64,000 bases of DNA, taken from contig DLCK01000082.1 in NCBI GenBank assembly GCA_002480565.1, positions 1-64,000 on the forward strand, in the 5' to 3' direction. Both the position numbers and the translations under genes were made by a program. Every line of letters starts with the position of its first letter. The stretch's first letter is position 1. The notes under the pieces were generated by a model. It worked only from the letters and a program-made list of their open reading frames with translations. It made no database searches and was not told the DNA's origin. Positions 27,346-35,575 of the stretch are shown here, in pieces. The DNA comes from Phycisphaerales bacterium UBA7800. GTDB lineage: Bacteria > Planctomycetota > Phycisphaerae > Phycisphaerales > Phycisphaeraceae.

Positions 27346-27470
27346 ATCAATATTTTACATGTTTGGATCAAAATCAGCCATGGAATACACCAAAATACAT
27401 GCAACAATATTAATCAACAGGTCACAGACCTTTCAGTGAACATCAACATTTTTTATCGGAGTCCACAACC
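27346..27470. promoter_or_regulatory. AraC/GH4 divergent control region
   Basis: Two direct repeats of the form ACATG-N5-AT-N3-AATCA (one extra mismatch tolerated) start at 27357 and 27397, exactly 40 bp apart, matching at 12 of 20 positions and so on the same DNA face. They are candidate AraC-type sites. The GH4 gene has a ribosome site CGGAG about 9 nt before its ATG. Confidence 0.42.
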
Positions 27471-28823
27471 ATGTCCTCACCCAAAATCGTCGTCCTCGGC
27501 GCAGGCAGTTTGTTTTTCGGTCGCAAAGCCATCTGGCAGATGGTCCACTCAGAACACCTGCAAAACGGCACGCTGGCGTTAGTCGATATCGACGAAACGC
27601 GTTTAAACAAAATGGCTGACCTTGCCAAAAAAGTCATCGCTCATAACAACTCACCACTGAAGCTCGAAGCCTCCACCAATCGTCGTGACGTACTTAAGGG
27701 TGCCGACTTTGTCATCATGAGTTTTGCGTTTAACAATGCCATGAACCGTGGCATCGATTGCGATGTCTCAGCCAAGTACGGTATCCGCATGTGCTCAGGT
27801 GACACCATCGGCCCCGGTGGGATCATGCGCACCATGCGCGAGTTTCCCGTGATCCTTGATGCGGCCAAGGACATCGAAGACCTGTGTCCTGAAGCATGGG
27901 TCATCAATTACATCAACCCCACCTCCGTGCATGGCATCGGTCTGCGACGCTTCTTCCCCAAGCTCAAAACCTTTGCACTGTGTGATGCTCAGTACAACCT
28001 GCGTAACAGCGTCGCCAAAGCATGCAACGTTACCAACGATGAGAAACTCACCGTCCATACCGCAGGTGTCAATCACTTTACATGGATGCTCAAAGCCGAC
28101 TACGACGGCAAGGATCTGATCCCCCAACTGGTCAAGGAAAAGCAGGACCTGGCTGAGGATGAAGCAGCCAAGAAAGACAAAGTCTATTCCGGGTCCAAGG
28201 GTGCGTTTAATCATGCCATCGGCGTGCAGCTTTACGAAACCTTTGGTTACCTGCCCACCGTCATCGGCCACACCAAAGAGTATGTCCGCTTCTATCAAGG
28301 TCACGGCATCACCGGCACGGACACCATCCCATCACTGCAACTCTTCAGCGTGCCTGATCGACTCAAATGGACCAGCGATGTCTGGCAACGTGTTGATGAT
28401 TACAACTCCGGCAAAGTTGAAATTGCTGAATTCGATACCGAGTTCGGACCCGATCCGGCAACGGACATGATCGAAGCGATGTGGGGCAACATGGGTAAAT
28501 CATTCTTCATCAATACCGACAACAACGGCGCGGTCACCAACATGTCCGACGATGCGTTCCTGGAACTTTACTGTGATCTGTCCATGGAAGGCCCCAAACC
28601 TCACAAGGTCGGCCCGATGCCACGCGGGATTCGCGGGATGTGTGAACTGGTCCTTGACACCCATGAACTCACTGCACAAGCTGTCCGCGACAAGGATCGA
28701 AATCTGCTGCGTCGGGCATTCCTCACCGACCCCTTAACCAGCAGTATCGGTGACACGGAACTGCTCATGGACGAGTTGATTGAAAAGGAATTGGACGTGG
28801 TGGGCGAACATTGGAAACGGTGA
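27471..28823 (+). CDS. Glycoside hydrolase family 4 (NAD- and metal-dependent)
   Basis: A 450-residue cytoplasmic enzyme of the GH4 family, which cleaves alpha- or beta-glycosides by NAD-mediated oxidation and elimination and needs Mn2+. Seen: N-terminal Rossmann motif KIVVLGAGSLFFG, the loop GGIMRTMREFPVI, INPTSVHG, metal ligands C171 (ALCDAQYN) and H202 (GVNHFTW). Members include alpha-galactosidases, alpha-glucuronidases and 6-phospho-glycosidases; the GGIMRTMREFP loop suits an unphosphorylated alpha-galactoside or glucuronide, but this is inference. Controlled by the divergent AraC regulator and followed by a terminator. Confidence 0.93.
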   Translation: MSSPKIVVLGAGSLFFGRKAIWQMVHSEHLQNGTLALVDIDETRLNKMADLAKKVIAHNNSPLKLEASTNRRDVLKGADFVIMSFAFNNAMNRGIDCDVSAKYGIRMCSGDTIGPGGIMRTMREFPVILDAAKDIEDLCPEAWVINYINPTSVHGIGLRRFFPKLKTFALCDAQYNLRNSVAKACNVTNDEKLTVHTAGVNHFTWMLKADYDGKDLIPQLVKEKQDLAEDEAAKKDKVYSGSKGAFNHAIGVQLYETFGYLPTVIGHTKEYVRFYQGHGITGTDTIPSLQLFSVPDRLKWTSDVWQRVDDYNSGKVEIAEFDTEFGPDPATDMIEAMWGNMGKSFFINTDNNGAVTNMSDDAFLELYCDLSMEGPKPHKVGPMPRGIRGMCELVLDTHELTAQAVRDKDRNLLRRAFLTDPLTSSIGDTELLMDELIEKELDVVGEHWKR

Positions 28824-28872
28824 AATTGCTAAATTTGATTTGAATGTCAAATTGTAAATCATCACGCATAGG

Positions 28873-28905
28873 GCCCGGGGTTTAAACCTCCTGGGCTTTA
28901 TTTTT
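28873..28905 (+). terminator. Terminator after the GH4 gene
   Basis: GCCCGGGG (28873-28880) pairs with CCTCCTGGGC (28887-28896), allowing two G-T pairs, then TTTATTTTT. Fifty nt after the stop codon. Confidence 0.8.
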
Positions 28906-28919
28906 GGGCTGTCTAGATA

Positions 28920-29115
28920 TTGAGGACACACAAGCCAAAAAGATATGACATTTTTTCGTTTAAAAGCCCAATACTGAATCTGCGAAACATGGGATACCAA
29001 TGGCATCCTGTGTGTTCATGAGTATCCCAGTCTTCACTTCACTTAGACTTGGGCTTTAATTGACATCAACATCATTAAATTAAAATGCTTTCCTCTCTGA
29101 CTTGTGTGTCCTCAA
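28920..29115. repeat. 196-bp MITE-like element with 15-bp perfect terminal inverted repeats
   Basis: TTGAGGACACACAAG (28920-28934) is exactly complementary to the end at 29101-29115. Symmetry continues inward: TTAAAAGCCCAA on the left versus TTAAAGCCCAA on the right-arm complement, and GGGATAC/GTATCCC near the centre. No ORF of note and no clear target-site duplication (flanks agata / cactt). It lies between two terminators in a convergent gap, which makes this 443-nt gene-free stretch otherwise explained. Confidence 0.8.
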
Positions 29116-29161
29116 CACTTTCGCGGTAAAAATGTCTTGCTGTCTTATCTCTGAAAAATGC

Positions 29162-29200
29162 GCGCAAAAAAAGAGGCGACGATTCATACGAATCGTCGCC
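29162..29200 (-). terminator. Terminator after the HDOD gene
   Basis: Perfect 11-bp stem GGCGACGATTC (29175-29185) / GAATCGTCGCC (29190-29200), 4-nt loop; on the minus strand it is followed by TCTTTTTTT. Confidence 0.93.
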
Positions 29201-29266
29201 CGGAGGGAAAAGAGAGACGCCTAAGTAAGTGGGAACCTTTTCAGGCTCCGGTCAATGTGTTACCCA

Positions 29267-30157
29267 TTATGCGGCAAGCAGAGTTTCTGCTTCGCCCATG
29301 GCATCGGGTAACGCCTCGCCTATTGTTTCGACCTGTTCGACGGTCAAGTTAAGGTCCGCGAGGACTTCTTCATTAAATTCCGTGCTCTCCACGGTGTCTG
29401 TATAGCCTATGCCGAGTTTAGCGACCAGCACGTCTGCAAGATGCACTGCACATGCAAGCTTACGCTGGTCAGGTTCGAGTTGCATTGGGTTGTGATGGTG
29501 GCCTGTCACATAGATGAAACTGTTGGGGAACTTCCAGGCTTTACACAGGCCGGCACCAAATTCCTGATGGTCGGCACCGAGGATTTCCGTTTCAATCGCA
29601 CGAAGCGACATCGTCGGATTTTCTTTTTTCTTGAGAATCACTTCGACAAACTTGATGCGGTTGGCTTGAATTTCAACCATGATCCCGATGTCATGAATCA
29701 ACCCTGCAAGGAATGCTTCGTCAGCCAAACCCAGATCAGCGGCCTTGCCAATCATCTTGGTGGCAGTGGCGACGGCAATGCTGTGGTTCCACAGATCATG
29801 AGCATCAAAATGCGGGGCAATCTGTCCGCCACGAAAGAGCTTGGCCAAAGACGCGGCAATGGCAATGTTCTTCACGGCATTAAGACCCAATAGCACAATC
29901 GCACGGTTGATCGAAGCGATCTGACCGGGCAAGCCATAAAACGCACTGTTGACGACCTTGAGTATCCGAGCGCCAAGTGCAGGGTCATTGGTGATGACTT
30001 TATTCAAATCCTGAGCAGTGGAGTTGGGATCTTCAACAAGATTGATAATCTTGAGCGTGACTTCAGGCAGAGTCGCGATGTGGCTGATTTCACCAATGGC
30101 TGATGCAATCACATCGGCGTTGGCGGGTGCAGCTGATTGGCTCATTGCCTGGGTCAT
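29267..30157 (-). CDS. HDOD-domain protein
   Basis: A 296-residue cytoplasmic protein made almost wholly of one HDOD domain: IATLPEVTLKIINLVEDPNS, LGARILKVVNSAFYGLPGQI, the HD-type pair in LAGLIHDIGIMVE, then GAGLCKAWKFPNSFIYVTGHHH and LADVLVAKLGIGY. HDOD proteins are non-catalytic relatives of HD-GYP phosphodiesterases involved in signalling, motility or stress. The ribosome site GGAGAAAG precedes the ATG. Single gene with its own terminator; partner unknown. Confidence 0.93.
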   Translation of the reverse strand: MTQAMSQSAAPANADVIASAIGEISHIATLPEVTLKIINLVEDPNSTAQDLNKVITNDPALGARILKVVNSAFYGLPGQIASINRAIVLLGLNAVKNIAIAASLAKLFRGGQIAPHFDAHDLWNHSIAVATATKMIGKAADLGLADEAFLAGLIHDIGIMVEIQANRIKFVEVILKKKENPTMSLRAIETEILGADHQEFGAGLCKAWKFPNSFIYVTGHHHNPMQLEPDQRKLACAVHLADVLVAKLGIGYTDTVESTEFNEEVLADLNLTVEQVETIGEALPDAMGEAETLLAA

Positions 30158-30351
30158 AAAACTTTCTCCTCAGACGCCTCAGATGGCGTAGTCTCCAGAA
30201 TTGCTATCGACGATTGATCTAGCCGACTTAAGCAATTCACACAGAACTTCTACATTGATTTCTCGCTTGGCTTGTGTTTCCTTTGTACTGCATTTACCTT
30301 GGATAGATGAACTGGCGCGTACACTTTCACAATTTGAGTTCAACAGGTCCG

Positions 30352-30627
30352 ATGGGACGTCTCTTTGCACGATCCGGATCACCGGCCTGGGTGCTGTGGA
30401 TCAGTCTCATGGTGGCCGGACTGGTGATTGTCCTGCCATTGGTTTTACTCACGATCCTGGCGATCCTCGTCGGAATCGTTTTATTTATTGTTCTATCACT
30501 CGTCGCCGGTCTCATACGTATGATCGACAATGCGTTAAACTACCTGCGTCGTCTGGTCACTGGTCGTGATCAGCAAGGACGCCGTAATGTCACGGTGCGA
30601 CCGAGGAATCCTTCCAAGTTCCAATAA
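30352..30627 (+). CDS. Small membrane protein, two or three helices
   Basis: Short protein (91 residues from ATG 30352, which has AGG at a suitable distance; an ATG at 30307 is possible). It has a basic start, a long hydrophobic span of about 45 residues (WVLWISLMVAGLVIVLPLVL, then VGIVLFIVLSLVAGLI) and a basic, soluble tail. No family recognised. The gene is 18 nt upstream of the MscS gene and probably co-transcribed. Confidence 0.65.
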   Translation: MGRLFARSGSPAWVLWISLMVAGLVIVLPLVLLTILAILVGIVLFIVLSLVAGLIRMIDNALNYLRRLVTGRDQQGRRNVTVRPRNPSKFQ

Positions 30628-30645
30628 TCAAAGGCCTACCTGATC

Positions 30646-32403
30646 ATGAAGCCCATGCGATTTTCTGTGCTCCTGTTTTGTCTACTCTTTTTGACGCCCA
30701 CGATGTTATTGGGCCAAGCTGCTAATGAACCTGACAATTCAAAATCGGTAGATGCAAATCTTTCTTACCTTGAAGATCAAAAATCTCCACGCGACACCTT
30801 AAAATTCTTCCTGACCGCCATCCGACAGGCAATCAATGAGAAGCAGGATGCGGCTTGGGAACGGGTTCGGGCATGCATGGATCTCTCCGAAGCCAATCCT
30901 GATCGCGTGCCGGAGATTGCCACCGAACTCTGGGAAGTGATCAACCGCTTGGAATTCATTGACTGGGAAAACACCCCCCTGCCCGATGAAGCGATGGCAG
31001 CCGACCTGACGACTTACACCTATTTTCCTGCCCGTCGATTTGATAAACAATTTGGTGACCTTGCCCGCTATGGCAATATCGCATTCAAGAAAGACGAAAA
31101 CGGCCGCTGGCAATTCACCGCCAGTACAGTTAAAAATTCACACGAACTCTACTTGGCCTTTGAAGACAAACAAACCGCCAAAGGTTTGGAAGATGTCACC
31201 GTTCTCACCAGCAGCAACTGGCTACGCAAAAAGATTCCCGCCAGTCTCAAAGGCATCGACCGCACCATGCTGTCACTGGAATATTGGCAGTGGTTGGGAT
31301 TGTTCTTCGTCATCATTTTCGGTGTCATCATTGACCAGGTCATCCGACTGTTCCTGCGTGTAATCAGTCAGAAAATAATCGCCCGACATACCAGCACCGA
31401 ACACGCCAAATCCATCGGCACCGCAGTGCGACCTATCGGCCTGCTCGCTTCTGCCATCTTCTGGTTTGCTGTCATCAGATTGCTCCAATTACCCGACACC
31501 GCCTATACCATCCTCACCGGCGCAATTCAGGTCTTTGGAACCTTCGCTGCTGTCTGGGCGGCATGGTGCATCACCGATCTGGCATCCGAAGTCCTCATGG
31601 ATAAGGCAAGCAAAACCGACAACAAGTTCGACGATGTCCTCGTCCCGCTGATTCGCAAGACCGTTAAAATTTTCATCGTCGCCTTCGGCTTGATCTACGG
31701 CGCTCAATCACTGCATATCAACATCGTCCCGCTCATCACCGGCCTGGGGATCGGTGGCTTGGCCTTTGCCTTTGCAGCAAAAGACACCATCGAAAACTTC
31801 TTTGGTTCCATCGCTGTCATCCTCGACCGCCCCTTTGAAGTCGGTGACTGGGTTGTCATCGACGGCACAGAAGGTACTGTCGTCGAACTGGGCTTCCGTT
31901 CAACACGCATCCGCACGTTCTACGATTCGCTGATCACCGTACCCAATGCTGCATTGGTCCGCGCAACCGTCGACAACTATGGTCGGCGTCGCTACCGTCG
32001 CTGGAAAACCTACATTGGTATCCAGTACGACACGCCACCTGAAAAAATGGTCCAGTTCGTCGAAGGCATCCGCCAAATCATCAGAGAACATCCCCATACC
32101 CGCAAAGACTACTTCCACGTTTATTACAACCAGTTCGGTGCATCCTCACTGGACATTCTGCTTTACGTGTTCCACGAAGTACCCGATTGGAGTGTTGAGC
32201 TTCAAGAGCGTGAACGCCTGTTTATCGACATCTTCAAACTCGCTGCCGACGTGGGCGTGAGTTTCGCATTCCCAACCCAAACCGTCCATATTGCCCCCCA
32301 CGATCCTTCGCCGGAGATTACTGTGAATTTCAGTGACTCAGCAAAAAAGCAGATCGAAAGACAAAAACGCGGCAATGAAAGCGACGGCAGAGCGTATACC
32401 TGA
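30646..32403 (+). CDS. MscS-family mechanosensitive ion channel with N-terminal periplasmic domain
   Basis: A 585-residue protein with signal peptide (LLFCLLFLTPTMLLGQA). Residues 25-200 form a periplasmic domain of unknown fold; several membrane helices follow from ~205. The pore helix region reads IVPLITGLGIGGLAFAFAAK, then ENFFGSIAVILDRPFEVGDWVVIDGTEGTV, the classical MscS beta domain, and VPNAALVRATVDNYGRRRYRR. It opens under membrane tension to release solutes. Same operon as the small membrane protein before it and possibly the PD-(D/E)XK-like gene after it (gap 12 nt). Confidence 0.93.
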   Translation: MKPMRFSVLLFCLLFLTPTMLLGQAANEPDNSKSVDANLSYLEDQKSPRDTLKFFLTAIRQAINEKQDAAWERVRACMDLSEANPDRVPEIATELWEVINRLEFIDWENTPLPDEAMAADLTTYTYFPARRFDKQFGDLARYGNIAFKKDENGRWQFTASTVKNSHELYLAFEDKQTAKGLEDVTVLTSSNWLRKKIPASLKGIDRTMLSLEYWQWLGLFFVIIFGVIIDQVIRLFLRVISQKIIARHTSTEHAKSIGTAVRPIGLLASAIFWFAVIRLLQLPDTAYTILTGAIQVFGTFAAVWAAWCITDLASEVLMDKASKTDNKFDDVLVPLIRKTVKIFIVAFGLIYGAQSLHINIVPLITGLGIGGLAFAFAAKDTIENFFGSIAVILDRPFEVGDWVVIDGTEGTVVELGFRSTRIRTFYDSLITVPNAALVRATVDNYGRRRYRRWKTYIGIQYDTPPEKMVQFVEGIRQIIREHPHTRKDYFHVYYNQFGASSLDILLYVFHEVPDWSVELQERERLFIDIFKLAADVGVSFAFPTQTVHIAPHDPSPEITVNFSDSAKKQIERQKRGNESDGRAYT

Positions 32404-32415
32404 TCTTGAATTGGA

Positions 32416-32967
32416 ATGGAAAGTACCGTGCCTGAAACACACGCAACTCCAAATGACAAATGGTTCACTGATGGATGTAGAGATGCATTACAACGCATGG
32501 TTGAACATGCATCCAAGGTGGGGCTGCCGAATACCGATGAATTTACTTTCCGTTCCTTTTTTATGTCTGAATTGATATCTAAAAATAGATGCTCAAAACT
32601 ACAGACTGAATGGCACAAATTCGATCTATTGCTACAGAATACAAATGGGAATTATCTGATCGAATTCAAATATTTTTTGTATCGACATACATATGCCCTT
32701 GATGGAAGTATGATCCGTAAAAAAGGCGGACCAAGCCCGAAGAATGAAGTCGAATTTTGGGATTGCGTAGAAAAACTAAGCCAATGTGACATACCAGGCA
32801 TTGATCGTAAATATCTTGTTTTGATATATCAGCAAACACCGACTGATATGAAAGGTCGCACTTATGCTCAAAGTTATGACAGCATTTCGTCATCAGACAA
32901 AAGTGTAATAGCAATTAAAACAATTAAAACGCCACCGTTAAGATGCAAAATTCTTCGAATCAGATGA
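32416..32967 (+). CDS. Hypothetical protein, possible PD-(D/E)XK nuclease-like fold
   Basis: A 183-residue protein, no signal peptide or membrane segment, visibly more AT-rich than its neighbours. It has EFTFRSFFMSEL, followed by WHKFDLLLQNTNGNYLIEFKYF: an Asp on one strand and an ExK on the next, the order found in PD-(D/E)XK nucleases, with ~12 residues between. No family could be named; the fold is a hypothesis from these few residues. Its position right behind mscS looks fortuitous, and its base composition suggests later arrival. Confidence 0.6.
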   Translation: MESTVPETHATPNDKWFTDGCRDALQRMVEHASKVGLPNTDEFTFRSFFMSELISKNRCSKLQTEWHKFDLLLQNTNGNYLIEFKYFLYRHTYALDGSMIRKKGGPSPKNEVEFWDCVEKLSQCDIPGIDRKYLVLIYQQTPTDMKGRTYAQSYDSISSSDKSVIAIKTIKTPPLRCKILRIR

Positions 32968-32973
32968 CATTAT

Positions 32974-33927
32974 TCACACCGCTGGATACTGCGGTTCATT
33001 GCCTTCTAGAACCGCCATCACATCTTTGACGACCCAACTCATATTTTGCAATGCTAAATCCGTACGTGAGGCCAGGTGAGGCAGCATCTTCACGCGGTCA
33101 GTCAGTGGCCACAGTGGATTGTCGGCTTGCGGGGGTTCGGGATCGTGGACGTCAAGAATCGCGTGGGCATTCTCATTGGCAGTGAGCCAGTCCGCCAAGT
33201 CCGCATCGTTGACCAACATGCCACGGGCTGCATTGATAAACAGGCAGTCAGGTTTAAGCAGACCAAAGGCGTCCGCGTTAAGCAGGTGATGGTTTTCGCT
33301 GCGGCCATCGGTGTGTACGGTGAGGATATCCGACTGACTGTAGAGTCTTTGTTTGTCCACAAATTTAAAATCGTAATTCACCGCATCATGCAGAACGAAC
33401 TCATCAATCAAATCGTTAACCAACACGTTGATGCCAAAGGCTGAGGCAACTTGGCCGATGCGTTTACCGATACGACCAAAGCCCAGGATACCGAGCGTCA
33501 GTTCGTTGATCTGCTTGCCAACCTGTGTTTTACGCAGGTCATGGAAAGCTTTATCACCGACACAATCAGGCATGGCTGTTCGCGGGCGGTAATGATCGAG
33601 GATCAAGCCATAGACATATTCGACGACGGCCTGCGTATTGGCATCGGGCGTGTAGACCACACGGACGCTGCGTTTCTGACAGGCCGGTAAATCAAAGTTA
33701 TCCAACCCGACACCTGCGCGGCCGATGACTTTGCAGTTGGGTGCCAAGTCCATAAAAGCATCGTTGATTTGCGTGTAGGTTCGCACCACCGCACCATCGA
33801 CGGTAGCTAACACTTCTTCGACACCCGGTTGATCGTGCATATGCCAAATGACATTGGCACGCTCCTCAAGCCAACTGGCACAGACAGGGTCAAGCGTCTC
33901 GGTGATGATGATGGTGGATTTGGACAT
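32974..33927 (-). CDS. D-isomer-specific 2-hydroxyacid dehydrogenase
   Basis: A 317-residue NAD-dependent oxidoreductase: Rossmann motif LGILGFGRIGKRIG, catalytic triad recognisable as Arg in NAARGML, Glu in DVHDPEPP and His in MLPHLAS. Member of the 2-hydroxyacid dehydrogenase family (PGDH, hydroxypyruvate/glyoxylate reductase, lactate types). No ACT domain. Distinct from the full SerA at 48229; substrate unknown. Convergent with the preceding gene (6 nt between), no visible terminator. Confidence 0.92.
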   Translation of the reverse strand: MSKSTIIITETLDPVCASWLEERANVIWHMHDQPGVEEVLATVDGAVVRTYTQINDAFMDLAPNCKVIGRAGVGLDNFDLPACQKRSVRVVYTPDANTQAVVEYVYGLILDHYRPRTAMPDCVGDKAFHDLRKTQVGKQINELTLGILGFGRIGKRIGQVASAFGINVLVNDLIDEFVLHDAVNYDFKFVDKQRLYSQSDILTVHTDGRSENHHLLNADAFGLLKPDCLFINAARGMLVNDADLADWLTANENAHAILDVHDPEPPQADNPLWPLTDRVKMLPHLASRTDLALQNMSWVVKDVMAVLEGNEPQYPAV

Positions 33928-34000
33928 GGGCTACCAACTGTTTGAAATTGAATAATAATTTGAACCGAAGCATATCGTTTTTCAGACGACGATCAATCTG

Positions 34001-34594
34001 TCATGGCATGCGATACATGTTTGAGCCGGACTTCTTGAGGCGGCCCTGCTTGACGAGTTCTTCCCATACTTCACGGGGGAATTCTGGCGGTCCCGCAATG
34101 GCGACAATATTACTGTCACGACCAGAAGACAGTGGGGATCGGCCGAGCCTGGACTCGTCATCGAGGCGACTGAGTTTGATCCGACGCTTGAACTGATTCA
34201 TCGCATGACGCAGATACGGCGCATCAAACTGCGGAGCGGGTTTCTCAGACTCCGACTCGGCAGCAGGCGTTGTCGCCGTCTTCATCGGCATGGGACGATC
34301 TTCAGGCTTAGGTTTACGCGGGTACTTACCCAGATTCAGATCACCGAGGAATAAAGCGAGCTTTTCAATACTCCGGGCGTTGACAATTTTCTGCCAATGG
34401 TCAGGATCGGCATCGGTGTTATTCAACGCTTTGACCACACGATCCCAAAGCGCTTTCTGTTTGGCGGGGGTTTCAGCCAGGTAAAGATCACTGACCATCT
34501 CCCCAAGCTTCTGGGTCATGGCCGTGTCGATGTTCTCGTAATAACGCTTGACGATTTTACTTTGCGAAGCAGATAGGTCGCGGCCTTTAGCCAT
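34001..34594 (-). CDS. Conserved hypothetical protein
   Basis: A 197-residue soluble protein of charged, helical character: MAKGRDLSASQSKIVKRYYE, then QKLGEMVSDLYLA and a Pro/Ser/Glu-rich linker (~95-120) before a basic C-terminal segment. No signal peptide, membrane helix or recognised domain. It may be a lineage-specific protein of Planctomycetes (inference). Lies alone on the minus strand between a repeat element and the dehydrogenase gene. Confidence 0.7.
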   Translation of the reverse strand: MAKGRDLSASQSKIVKRYYENIDTAMTQKLGEMVSDLYLAETPAKQKALWDRVVKALNNTDADPDHWQKIVNARSIEKLALFLGDLNLGKYPRKPKPEDRPMPMKTATTPAAESESEKPAPQFDAPYLRHAMNQFKRRIKLSRLDDESRLGRSPLSSGRDSNIVAIAGPPEFPREVWEELVKQGRLKKSGSNMYRMP

Positions 34595-34629
34595 GTGGTG
34601 GACTCCGGTAAGTGGAAAATACTATTTTA

Positions 34630-34762
34630 AACCGCCAAGACGCCAAGTGCGCCAAGATTGGAAAGAGAAGATGATGTTTGAATTGATTCATCACATTACA
34701 AATCAAAAAGCTTTATTCCATCAACTCTTTCTTATCTTGGCGACCTTGGCGTCTTGGCGGTT
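34630..34762. repeat. Inverted repeat of 29-bp arms with CCAAG motifs
   Basis: Arms 34630-34658 and 34734-34762: each begins AACCGCCAAGACGCCAAG (the right one reversed and complemented), the rest differing at only a few positions. The arms hold repeated GCCAAG units around a 75-nt AT-rich centre. The whole space 34595-34790 is occupied by this element. I recall similar motifs repeated in unrelated bacterial genomes, but could not check. Confidence 0.75.
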
Positions 34763-34790
34763 GTAGTTCGATTCCGATACATTATGCCAT

Positions 34791-35534
34791 ATGGGAACAA
34801 GAAAAAAATCTGCCGTGGTGTTTTGCACGTATCCGAAGCTGGTTTTTGCCTGGCCGTTGTTGGCAGCAGGACCGATTTTCGGATTATTGCTGAATCAGCC
34901 TTTCGCCAGCGCCGAGGTATTGGGTTGGATTTACCTGATGCTGCTGGTGTTGGTGGTGCTGACATTAAGCGTGGACATTGAGCGAAATCATGCGGCATTC
35001 TGGCTGTTGATTTTCGCGGTGTTCTTTTTCCTGGGACGCTGGCTCGAAGATGCCAAGGGGTTTACGTTCTTTGGCAATATCTATGATTGGTTTGTCAGTC
35101 TGGATGTGAAATATGACAAGGGCTTTGGCAACGCGATCAGCGCTTTGCTGGTGGTGCCCTATGTGGTGATGATGCTCTGGGCCAAGCTCCAACACCGTTG
35201 GCGGATTACGCATAACGAGTTTGAACATTACTCATGGGGACGTGCCGACGACTCGCTGGCCCGTGGTGCCAAGCGGGTGCGGTGTACCTATCCGGACTTG
35301 TTGGAATTTATGCTCCTTGGGGCAGGTACATTGATTGTGTACTCTGCGACTGGACGCACGGAGCTTAAGCGTATCCCGCATGTCCCGATGATTTTCATCG
35401 TTCGCAAGAAGATCAACCGACTGCTCGAATCGACGATGGTGACCGCCGAGTTAATGGAGCATGAAGAGCAGATGGCTGCCAGCGAAGAACTTGGCGGTGG
35501 CGGCGGCTCCGGCAGCGATTCAGACCGGTTGTAA
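34791..35534 (+). CDS. Hypothetical multi-pass membrane protein
   Basis: A 247-residue protein with four predicted membrane spans in the first ~150 residues (FAWPLLAAGPIFGLLL, GWIYLMLLVLVVLTLSV, FWLLIFAVFFFLGRW, NAISALLVVPYVVMMLW), then a soluble half (DSLARGAKRVRCTYPDLLEF) and an acidic Gly/Ser-rich tail (EELGGGGGSGSDSDRL). No family recognised. 41 nt before the rhomboid-like gene in the same direction. Confidence 0.75.
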   Translation: MGTRKKSAVVFCTYPKLVFAWPLLAAGPIFGLLLNQPFASAEVLGWIYLMLLVLVVLTLSVDIERNHAAFWLLIFAVFFFLGRWLEDAKGFTFFGNIYDWFVSLDVKYDKGFGNAISALLVVPYVVMMLWAKLQHRWRITHNEFEHYSWGRADDSLARGAKRVRCTYPDLLEFMLLGAGTLIVYSATGRTELKRIPHVPMIFIVRKKINRLLESTMVTAELMEHEEQMAASEELGGGGGSGSDSDRL

Positions 35535-35575
35535 ACTGCATTGCCTACACTCTTGTAAAAAGTTGACTTTACCTC

